Positions 6,028 through 12,184 of a DNA stretch of 14,500 nt are shown one piece after another. The notes below the pieces were generated by a model. That model saw only the letters and a list, made by a program, of their open reading frames with translations. It had not been told where the DNA came from and made no database searches. Origin of the DNA: Paenibacillus sp. oral taxon 786 str. D14 (GTDB lineage: Bacteria; Bacillota; Bacilli; Paenibacillales; Paenibacillaceae). Positions within the stretch are counted from its first letter, which is position 1, and every line of letters begins with the position of its first letter. The stretch spans positions 205,833 to 220,332 of the forward strand of contig NZ_GG695971.1 of assembly GCF_000159955.1 (NCBI RefSeq), written 5' to 3'. The translations under genes were made by a program, and so were the position numbers.

Positions 6028-6636
6028 ATGAAAAAATTATTGCTTACCGGCTTCGAACCCTTTGGCGGCGAACCCGTCAATCCGGCGGTTGAAGCGGTGC
6101 GCCGGCTGCAGGGCCGTGTGATCGGCTCCTTTGAGATTGTAGGTCTGGAGCTGCCCACAGTGTTCGGACAATCCACCGAGCGACTGCTAACCGCCATCCA
6201 GCAATACGAACCCGAGGTGGTAATCGCGTTGGGACAGGCCGGCGGCCGAGAGGGGATTTCGTTCGAACGGATCGCCGTCAACTTAAACGACGCCAACATC
6301 GCCGACAATGCCGGATACCAGCCGGTTGACGAGCCGGTCGTGCCAGTGGGCCCGGCGGCTTATTGGACCACGCTGCCGGTCAAGCGCATGGTCGACCGTC
6401 TACGGGGCGAGGGGATTCCCGCGTCGCTTTCGCTTTCGGCCGGTACCTTCGTGTGCAACCACCTTTTTTACGGGCTGATGCACCACCTCGCCGTCAGCGG
6501 GAAGTCAATCCGCGGCGGGTTCATCCATGTCCCTTACCTGCCGGAACAAGCGGAACGGCATCCCGGCGCCCCCAGCATGTCGCTGGAACAGCTGGTTATC
6601 GGCTTGGAACGGGCGATCGAAGTGTTGGGGGAGTAA
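6028..6636 (+). CDS. pcp: Pyrrolidone-carboxylate peptidase (pyroglutamyl peptidase I)
   Basis: A cytosolic cysteine peptidase that removes N-terminal pyroglutamate from peptides. Its 202 residues are close to the family length of about 200-215. The catalytic triad is visible: Glu80 in ISFERIAVN, Cys143 in SAGTFVCNHLFYGL, His167 in GGFIHVPYLP. The N-terminus LLTGFEPFGGEPVNPA is the family signature. The ATG has a GGGAGAGGA ribosome site. The gene is divergent from serS and convergent with the small ORF downstream, whose stop codon is only eight bases away, so no separate terminator fits between them. Confidence 0.95.
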   Translation: MKKLLLTGFEPFGGEPVNPAVEAVRRLQGRVIGSFEIVGLELPTVFGQSTERLLTAIQQYEPEVVIALGQAGGREGISFERIAVNLNDANIADNAGYQPVDEPVVPVGPAAYWTTLPVKRMVDRLRGEGIPASLSLSAGTFVCNHLFYGLMHHLAVSGKSIRGGFIHVPYLPEQAERHPGAPSMSLEQLVIGLERAIEVLGE

Positions 6637-6644
6637 CGTTTAGA

Positions 6645-6899
6645 TCACCCTCTGCGTTTACGGCCGTGTTTCTTATGGCGTCCGCGACCGTACTTGTTCG
6701 CAGCCACGCTGCCGCTGCCGCCGCCGACGGCGTGCTGCTGGCGCGTCCCGGGGCTGCTGATGGCGGAGTTGGTGCCGCCCGTGCTATATCGTCCGCCACC
6801 GCTGGCCACCTGCGTGGCGGCGGCGCTTTGCTGGCCGCGGGGCAGCTTGACAACTTGGTCGTTCACCACGATCACGACCTCCTTGCCGCGGTGGATCAA
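6645..6899 (-). CDS. Small Gly/Ser-rich protein with basic C-terminus
   Basis: I do not recognise this protein. It is up to 84 residues: a short conserved-looking start (VVIVVNDQVVKLPRGQQ), a low-complexity Gly/Ser/Thr/Ala middle, and a strongly basic tail, KYGRGRHKKHGRKRRG. The frame opens at TTG 6899, which overlaps the stop of the Ada-type gene by four bases and suggests translational coupling. A better ribosome site, AAGGAGG at 6878-6884, points instead to GTG 6869, giving 74 residues. The tail could bind nucleic acid or act as a surface or spore protein, but this is a guess. It could also be a chance frame in GC-rich DNA. Confidence 0.45.
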   Translation of the reverse strand: MIHRGKEVVIVVNDQVVKLPRGQQSAAATQVASGGGRYSTGGTNSAISSPGTRQQHAVGGGSGSVAANKYGRGRHKKHGRKRRG

Positions 6900-7363
6900 G
6901 CCTCGCCCATCGCGTTGGCTTCTGTGGTACCACCCAGGCGGGTTGGCGCAGCCCCCATCATGCGGGAGAACGCATCCCGGAAGCCGCTGCTCGATTCATA
7001 TCCCGTGGAGAGCTGAGCATCGATGACCGGCCGGCCAGCGCGAATGTTCCCCAGGGCTAGTCCCATGCGCCGGGCACGGGCGTATTCCACGAAGGTCATG
7101 CCGAAGCGCTTCTTGAATTGGCGGCGCGCTGTGGACGCATCGACGGAGAGCTGCCGAAAATCCTCGTCCCTCCAGCGCTTCTCCGGATTCGCTTCTACAG
7201 CTTCCACCAGCATGCGGAGCCAATCAGACACGTGGTTTGGATGGGACAACGGGCGGCAGAAGACGCCGGTCGTTTTAACGCCGACGTAAAAGACTCCTTC
7301 ATACTCCGAGTTTTTCTCCAGCAACGCTTGATAATATTCTTCTTTTCGCTCAGCGGGAATCAT
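6896..7363 (-). CDS. Eroded Ada-type regulator (AraC domain intact)
   Basis: Intact relatives sense methylated DNA through a zinc-bound Cys in an Ada domain, activate repair genes with an AraC domain, and in this subtype carry a C-terminal methyltransferase. Here the Ada domain starts normally (ERKEEYYQALLEKNSEYEG, VKTTGVFCRP) but jumps straight to LSHPNHVSDW, which normally follows the second CxRC pair. Three of four zinc Cys and about 33 residues are absent. The AraC domain is complete (DASTARRQFKKRFGMTFVEY ... GYESSSGFRDAFSRMMGA). The protein then ends after a foreign-looking tail, GGTTEANAMGEA, with no methyltransferase. ATG 7363 with AAGGAGG (7376-7382) downstream of a TATAAT box is preferred over the upstream start at 7471. 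Probably no longer a methyl sensor. It may still bind DNA. Confidence 0.75.
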   Translation of the reverse strand: MIPAERKEEYYQALLEKNSEYEGVFYVGVKTTGVFCRPLSHPNHVSDWLRMLVEAVEANPEKRWRDEDFRQLSVDASTARRQFKKRFGMTFVEYARARRMGLALGNIRAGRPVIDAQLSTGYESSSGFRDAFSRMMGAAPTRLGGTTEANAMGEA

Positions 7364-7403
7364 GCGGGACGAAAGCCTCCTTGACGTGTTGATTGATGCC
7401 CCC

Positions 7404-7433
7404 ATTATAGCGCTTGCGACGAGACGATGTCGC
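7404..7433 (-). promoter_or_regulatory. Promoter of the Ada-type gene
   Basis: On the minus strand a perfect TATAAT (7404-7409) lies 18 bases after GCGACA (7428-7433), and the expected transcription start is about 34 bases before ATG 7363. This excludes the longer N-terminal extension from being made from this promoter. Confidence 0.5.
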
Positions 7434-7540
7434 CGAAAATCAGGCATTGATTTTTCGGACAACACTTCCATTTGTAGGCGCGGAAAATTTGTTATATGAT
7501 ATCATGGTAAATTGGGTGAACGCGCTAGAATTTCAGGGTA

Positions 7541-7740
7541 ATCCGCAAGTCTAACGCTTGCCGCAGCGCTTAAGTCGGCTCAAATCGCTGAGATACCATT
7601 TTAACGCTGCTCACCGCGCTTAAATCCGATTTTTCGAGCCGGAATCAAGCGGTTTGATGAAAATAGCGATCCACAGCATCGTTAGAAATTGAACAACGCG
7701 AAAATCCGTCCAATAGCGTTTCTCATCCGCGTTAGGGCAT
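7541..7740. repeat. Degenerate 50-bp periodic repeats
   Basis: TAACGCT occurs at 7552 and 7602, GCGCTTAA at 7566 and 7616, TAGCG at 7664 and 7714, and CGTTAG at 7680 and 7730. Each pair is exactly 50 bases apart. TAACGC/GCGTTA also recur as inverted motifs. The units are degenerate, and there is no gene. Together with the bases around it, this explains most of the long gap between the Ada-type gene and aguA (7364-7840). Confidence 0.5.
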
Positions 7741-7786
7741 GGGAAGCAGCACCCATGGGGGCATCTCATGGAGAAGCAGCGATGAG
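7738..7786 (+). other. Tandem hairpins with the same loop octamer, upstream of aguA
   Basis: Hairpin 1 is CATGGG (7738-7743) with CCCATG (7752-7757). Hairpin 2 is CTCAT (7765-7769) with ATGAG (7782-7786). Both have GAAGCAGC across the loop (7743-7750 and 7773-7780), 30 bases apart. If transcribed with aguA they would lie in its 5' leader, 55-100 bases before the start codon. They could be an RNA-binding-protein or ligand target, or a degenerate short duplication. No promoter was found upstream. Confidence 0.4.
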
Positions 7787-7840
7787 GACAGTCCCGGATT
7801 TAGCTCGAAAACGATAAATTATTTTTTAGTGGAGGAAACG

Positions 7841-8884
7841 ATGTATCCAAAAGATTTGAACTATAAAATGCCGGCCGAATGGGCGCCGCATGAACGTACT
7901 TTCATCTCCTGGCCGGTGCAGGCGTCGATGGTCTATCCGGATCGGTATGCCGAGGTATGCGACGGATATGCCGAATTTATTACGGCGATTGCTGAGTTTG
8001 AACCGATCACCGTGGTTGTGAATCCGAACGATTTACCTCAGGTGAAGGCTCGCTTTGCGCAGGATCCGAACACGGAACGGATCTCTTTTATGCCGATCGA
8101 GCATAACGACGCCTGGCTGCGTGACAACGGCCCGACGTTCCTCGTGAATCCGGAAGGCGAGCTGGCCGGGGTCAACTGGCGCTTTAACGCTTGGGGCGGC
8201 AAATATTCGCCATGGGATCTGGACGATGCGGTAGCGCCGCAAATTCTGGAAGCCCTGAACGTCAAGCGGTTTGATGCCCCGCTGGTGCTGGAGGGCGGAT
8301 CCATCCATACGGACGGGGAAGGTACGCTGCTGACGACCGAGGAGTGCTTGTTAAACGAGAACCGGAATCCGCAGCTGAGCCGGGAAGAAATTGAGGCCGC
8401 TGTGAAAAACTATGTTAACGTCGACCAAATCATCTGGTTGAAACGCGGTCTAGACGGGGATGAAACGGACGGTCACATTGACAACGTGGCCTGCTTCGCC
8501 GCACCGGGTAAGGTCATTTTGCAGGTATGCGATGATCCAAGCGACGAGAACTATGCCATCACCCAGGAAAATATCGCCATCCTCAGCGCAGCAACGGACG
8601 CCCAAGGCCGCAAGCTGGAGATCATCCCGATCCCGCAGCCGCCGAAGGCTTTTTATGAGGATAGCCGGCTGACGCTGAGCTATTTGAATTTCTATTTCGT
8701 CAATGGCGGCATCATCTTGCCGATCTTTGGCGGCGCAGCGGAGGCAACCGACCGCAAGGCCATTCAGGTGCTGAGCGACACCTTCCCGGATCGCAAGATC
8801 CGCACCGTCGACGGGATGGCGATCATCCGTGAAGGCGGCAACGTCCACTGCACAACGCAGCAAATGGCGGCAAGACGCGCATAA
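7841..8884 (+). CDS. aguA: Agmatine deiminase
   Basis: Hydrolyses agmatine to N-carbamoylputrescine and ammonia in the cytoplasm, a step from arginine to putrescine. The 347-residue protein matches the family from end to end: PAEWAPHERTFISWPV near the start, NDAWLRDNGPTFLVN, LEGGSIHTDGEGTLLTTEEC, DGDETDGHIDNVACF, and the catalytic Cys337 in GGNVHCTTQQ. The frame extends to an ATG at 7739, but that extension is the noncoding hairpin region. ATG 7841 has GTGGAGGAAACG just upstream. The gene is followed after 29 bases by aguB, so the two are surely one operon. Confidence 0.96.
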   Translation: MYPKDLNYKMPAEWAPHERTFISWPVQASMVYPDRYAEVCDGYAEFITAIAEFEPITVVVNPNDLPQVKARFAQDPNTERISFMPIEHNDAWLRDNGPTFLVNPEGELAGVNWRFNAWGGKYSPWDLDDAVAPQILEALNVKRFDAPLVLEGGSIHTDGEGTLLTTEECLLNENRNPQLSREEIEAAVKNYVNVDQIIWLKRGLDGDETDGHIDNVACFAAPGKVILQVCDDPSDENYAITQENIAILSAATDAQGRKLEIIPIPQPPKAFYEDSRLTLSYLNFYFVNGGIILPIFGGAAEATDRKAIQVLSDTFPDRKIRTVDGMAIIREGGNVHCTTQQMAARRA

Positions 8885-8913
8885 ACGAGAATGAAGGAGG
8901 TTCGACCAACGAC

Positions 8914-9792
8914 ATGAGAAACGTAAAAGTTGCGGCTACGCAAATGAGCTGTTCATCCAATAAAGAAGAAAATATCGCAAAGGCGGATCGACTGGTCCGG
9001 GAAGCGGCCCGGCAGGGGGCGCAAATTATTTTGTTGCAGGAGCTGTTTGAAACGCCGTATTTTTGCCAAAAAGAAAAGTCTGACTACTACGTCTACGCAA
9101 CTGAACTGGAGGAGAATGCCGCGATTCAGCACTTCCGCAAGGTCGCCAAGGAGCTGGAAGTGGTTCTGCCGATCAGCTTCTATGAGAAAAAAAACAACGC
9201 ACGCTACAACTCGCTGGCGGTGATTGACGCGGACGGCGAAGTGCTTGGCCTTTACCGCAAAAGCCATATCCCGGACGGCCCGGGGTATGAGGAGAAATTT
9301 TATTTTAATCCGGGAGACACCGGGTTTAAAGTGTGGAAGACGCGTTATGCAAAAATCGGCGTTGGCGTCTGCTGGGATCAGTGGTATCCGGAAGCGGCCC
9401 GCTGCATGGCGCTGATGGGCGCCGAGCTGCTGTTCTATCCGACGGCGATTGGTTCGGAGCCGCAGGACAGCTCGATCGACTCCAAGGATCACTGGCAGAT
9501 GTGCATGCTTGGACATGCCGCTTCCAACCTGGTGCCGGTGATCGCCTCGAACCGCGTTGGCGTTGAGTCCGACGAGGATTCGAGCATCACGTTCTATGGC
9601 TCGTCCTTTATCGCCGGGCCGCAGGGCAACAAAGTTGCAGAAGCCAACCGTACGGAGGAGACGGTGCTGGTAGCGGAATTTGACCTCGATCAGCTGGAGA
9701 TCCAGCGTATTGAGTGGGGGATTTTCCGCGACCGCCGGCCGGACCTCTACAAAATCATTACCTCTTACGACGGCGAGCTTCGCATCGACTAA
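8914..9792 (+). CDS. aguB: N-carbamoylputrescine amidase
   Basis: Converts N-carbamoylputrescine to putrescine, CO2 and ammonia, finishing the route begun by aguA. It is a nitrilase-superfamily enzyme of 292 residues with the Glu-Lys-Cys triad: Glu43 in LLQELFETPYF, Lys116 in YRKSHIPDGPGYEEKF, Cys153 in GVGVCWDQWYPE. The segment FETPYFCQ is typical of plant-type and bacterial AguB. AAGGAGG at 8894-8900 is about 13 bases before the ATG, a slightly long gap, but no better start exists. A terminator follows at 9819. Confidence 0.96.
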   Translation: MRNVKVAATQMSCSSNKEENIAKADRLVREAARQGAQIILLQELFETPYFCQKEKSDYYVYATELEENAAIQHFRKVAKELEVVLPISFYEKKNNARYNSLAVIDADGEVLGLYRKSHIPDGPGYEEKFYFNPGDTGFKVWKTRYAKIGVGVCWDQWYPEAARCMALMGAELLFYPTAIGSEPQDSSIDSKDHWQMCMLGHAASNLVPVIASNRVGVESDEDSSITFYGSSFIAGPQGNKVAEANRTEETVLVAEFDLDQLEIQRIEWGIFRDRRPDLYKIITSYDGELRID

Positions 9793-9818
9793 ACTGCATA
9801 AGCAACGCTAGATGAGAT

Positions 9819-9857
9819 AGCCCCCAATTGCATCGTACTTTGTGATTGGGGGCTTTG
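9819..9857 (+). terminator. Terminator of the aguAB operon
   Basis: AGCCCCCAAT (9819-9828) and ATTGGGGGCT (9845-9854) form a perfect 10-bp GC-rich stem, followed by TTTG. The T run is short. The same stem could also stop the convergent gene ending at 9882. Confidence 0.7.
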
Positions 9858-9881
9858 TGCTGATGCGGCGGGCCCGGCGAG

Positions 9882-10928
9882 TCAAGTCGAGCCGGGTTTG
9901 ATAGCGGGGTTGGCGTCCACGAGGGCCTGCGCAACGGCCATGAGGCGGGGGAGATAGCGGAGCACCTCATCTGCTCGCTGCAGTAAGGCCGCCGTGGTTC
10001 CGACGCCAAGGTCGGCCAGCAAGGCGTGGAAATCCGGGGCGAGCCGCTCCCCTTCCTCCGGTGCGTCGGCTGCCAGCATCTGATGGCAGCGCGCAAATGT
10101 GGCGGTGATCCAGAACACCGCCTCTTGATGGCGGCCGCGCTCAATCAGCTCGCGGCTGCCGTCAATGGCGACCGAACGCGCGCCGGGTGTGATGTCGCTT
10201 AAGAAGGGGAACGGCGTGGCAACCCGCGCTGCCGCCGTGTCATACGTACGCTCCAGCGCCTTCAAATGCTCCTCCGTCCTTTGGGCGGTGAGCTGTGAGC
10301 AACCCAGGAGCGGCAGCAGTTCGGCATAGGTCTCGCTATGCCCATACGCCTCGAGCACCTCGCGGGCCGCTAGGTAACGAAGCCGTATGGTGGGGTTGCG
10401 AAGGGCCGCGGTCAGCAGCACATGGGTTGTCACCCCGGTTGGGAACAACCATCCTAAGACTTGGTCCTGCCGCGGCGCCTCGGGATCGATGCTGCGGAGC
10501 CCGCGTTCGATCCGATCGTGCGCATGCTTGCAGCGCCGCAGGACCCAAGGCTTCTCGGCGAAGCGGGGGGCCACTTCCGCTTGCAGCCGGCGTAGCCGCC
10601 CCGTAGGGTCGGCGATGATCGTATCCGTCCGGAAGCTCCCGGCCAGATGATAATCTGATAGTACCGCTTCCGCCGATGCCAGCTGGCTCCAGGACAGGTA
10701 GGTTGCTTCAAGTAATGCTTGCTCGTAACGGAATTTTCCCAGTTTCGGCGGAGGCTCTGTCGGCTGAGTTACAACGATCAGATCGATGTCGGAGCTTTCC
10801 GGCAGATCTGCTTCTCCCGGTAATCCCACCGTGGAGCCGCTGAAGTAAGCACCTAGGAAACCGGCTTCCCGGCTGGCATGTTGGTCGACCCATCGGGCGG
10901 CAGCCTTTCGAGCTTCCTCGACTTTCAT
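9882..10928 (-). CDS. Nucleotidyltransferase-domain protein
   Basis: A 348-residue protein with an N-terminal minimal nucleotidyltransferase domain: FSGSTVGLPGEADLPESSDI then DLIVV. This gives the family Gly31-Ser32 and the metal-binding Asp47 and Asp49 (pattern GS...DxD). The remaining 290 residues are helical, with no motif I can name. Related proteins add nucleotides to small molecules such as aminoglycosides, or to proteins or RNA, so the substrate is not known. ATG 10928 has GAGGAGG five bases upstream and is preferred over the start at 10976, which lies inside a hairpin. It is a lone gene, divergent from the DMT exporter. Confidence 0.75.
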   Translation of the reverse strand: MKVEEARKAAARWVDQHASREAGFLGAYFSGSTVGLPGEADLPESSDIDLIVVTQPTEPPPKLGKFRYEQALLEATYLSWSQLASAEAVLSDYHLAGSFRTDTIIADPTGRLRRLQAEVAPRFAEKPWVLRRCKHAHDRIERGLRSIDPEAPRQDQVLGWLFPTGVTTHVLLTAALRNPTIRLRYLAAREVLEAYGHSETYAELLPLLGCSQLTAQRTEEHLKALERTYDTAAARVATPFPFLSDITPGARSVAIDGSRELIERGRHQEAVFWITATFARCHQMLAADAPEEGERLAPDFHALLADLGVGTTAALLQRADEVLRYLPRLMAVAQALVDANPAIKPGST

Positions 10929-10952
10929 CCATACCTCCTCAAATTTGCAGGC

Positions 10953-10976
10953 ATGCTTCGATGAACATCGAGGCAT
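10953..10976. other. 11-bp hairpin before the nucleotidyltransferase gene
   Basis: ATGCTTCGATG (10953-10963) and CATCGAGGCAT (10966-10976) are inverted repeats with one G-U type pair and only two bases between, 24 bases upstream of the start codon at 10928. It could be an operator for a dimeric regulator or an mRNA hairpin. It is not followed by T and is not a terminator on the minus strand. Confidence 0.4.
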
Positions 10977-11058
10977 CCTCGTGATACAATCAAGATCATT
11001 AGAGATCCGGGTTACGTTATTAGATATGCCCGAGAGATCCTAGAAAGAAGGGATAAGA

Positions 11059-12021
11059 GTGGGACGTACGCTGTATTTTGCCTTAATTATGCTTAGTTTA
11101 ATTTGGGGCGGTTCGTTTTTCTTCATCAAAATCCTGCTGCCCGACTTCGGCCCCTGGACCGTAGCGTTCCTGCGATCTGCCTTCGGGCTGGCAACGATTA
11201 CGGGCGTCATGCTCGTCTTGCGCAAGCCGTTTGGGTTCCGCTCGATTCCTTGGCTGGCGATGGTCATCATGGCGCTGATCAACACGGCGATTCCGTGGGC
11301 GTTGATCGGCTTCAGCGAGACGCGGCTGACGAGCAGCCTGGCGTCGGTGCTCAACGCCACGACTCCGCTGTGGACGCTGGTGGTAGGCGTCATCTTCTTT
11401 CGCGTTGCCACGAGCCGGATGCAGTGGGCCGGGATGGGAATCGCTTTCCTCGGCTTGCTCGTACTTGTAGGCGTCAGCCCAACTTCGCTTGCCTCGGTAG
11501 ACCTGCTTGGGTTCGCCTGCATGCTGGCGGCAACGTTGTGTTATGCCGTCGGCACGCACCTGTCCAAGCGCCTGTCCGGCGGGCTGTCGATGTATCAGGT
11601 GACCTTCGGCACCTTGATCAGCGCGATGGGCGGCAGCGGTCTTATGGCGCTGATCGCCGAGCGGGACTCGCTGGCCCCGCTGGCTAAGCTCCCTACGCTT
11701 GGCGCGGTGATCGGGCTGGGCGTGTTTGGCTCGGGGGTGGCGTATATTTTGTTCTACTTTATGGTCCAAAAAGGAACCCCGCAATTCGCCACCACCGTCA
11801 CGTATCTCGTTCCGGCGAGCGCGATTATTTGGGGGTTCACGCTGCTGAACGAGCCGGTGAGCTGGCGCTTGCTGGTCGGGCTGGTGTTCATCCTCGGCGG
11901 GGTGTACTTGGCGAACCGAAGCGGCTCGGGCAGTGCCGGGCAGGAGGCCAAACGCCAGGAGCTGCCGGTGGTCTCCGACCCGGATGCAGCAAGCATCCCT
12001 GATGTACCGCGATCTTTATGA
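11059..12021 (+). CDS. DMT-family (EamA) permease
   Basis: A 320-residue membrane protein with about ten transmembrane helices arranged as two EamA repeats (roughly residues 7-135 and 148-285). The first repeat opens with the typical IWGGSFFFIKILLPDFGPW and FLRSAFGL, and the second ends VTYLVPASAIIWGFTLLNEP, the usual DMT signature. Relatives export amino acids or other metabolites; the substrate cannot be read. The last 35 residues are a soluble charged tail. The start is GTG with AAGAAGGG upstream. A second ribosome site and a short frame follow its stop codon directly. Confidence 0.88.
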   Translation: MGRTLYFALIMLSLIWGGSFFFIKILLPDFGPWTVAFLRSAFGLATITGVMLVLRKPFGFRSIPWLAMVIMALINTAIPWALIGFSETRLTSSLASVLNATTPLWTLVVGVIFFRVATSRMQWAGMGIAFLGLLVLVGVSPTSLASVDLLGFACMLAATLCYAVGTHLSKRLSGGLSMYQVTFGTLISAMGGSGLMALIAERDSLAPLAKLPTLGAVIGLGVFGSGVAYILFYFMVQKGTPQFATTVTYLVPASAIIWGFTLLNEPVSWRLLVGLVFILGGVYLANRSGSGSAGQEAKRQELPVVSDPDAASIPDVPRSL

Positions 12022-12034
12022 AGGAGGAGAAGCG

Positions 12035-12184
12035 ATGCTGCATGTGGTGAACGGTCTTGGCTGCGTTGAGCAAACGGTGTTGGAACTGGTCGCGCAAGGA
12101 GCCGAATACCCCAAGGACCTGTTCCGCCAAGTTGAACATCTTCTGAATCGCCTTGGCTTAGGGGATGTGAAGTTCCGCTATCGT
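12035..12184 (+). pseudogene. Probable gene remnant after the DMT permease
   Basis: AAGGAGGAGAAGCG directly precedes ATG 12035, and the stop of the permease gene is next to this site, so a co-transcribed gene once started here. It begins MLHVVNG, like DUF1835 proteins, then continues VEQTVLELVAQGAEYPKDLF and RQVEHLLNRLGLGDVKF, resembling the C-terminal DUF3658-type part of such proteins. About 200 residues would be missing in between. From about 12158 the frame is antisense to the next gene, so its further extension to 12697 is not real. The family reading is from memory and not secure. Confidence 0.28.

Noticed and set aside
7364..7471. N-terminal extension of the Ada-type protein
   Set aside because: It would begin upstream of the TATAAT promoter, and the family begins near the MIPAERKEEYY segment.
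7738..7786. Guanidine-II (mini-ykkC) riboswitch or ANTAR target as explanation of the paired hairpins
   Set aside because: Guanidine-II loops are ACGR, and ANTAR hexaloops need A at 1 and G at 4. Neither fits GAAGCAGC.
7739..7840. N-terminal extension of agmatine deiminase
   Set aside because: Not part of the family and lies over the hairpin pair. ATG 7841 has a clear ribosome site.
11098..11784. 228-residue minus-strand frame inside the DMT permease
   Set aside because: Antisense to a clear ten-helix membrane protein, and its composition is Arg/His/Gln-rich nonsense.
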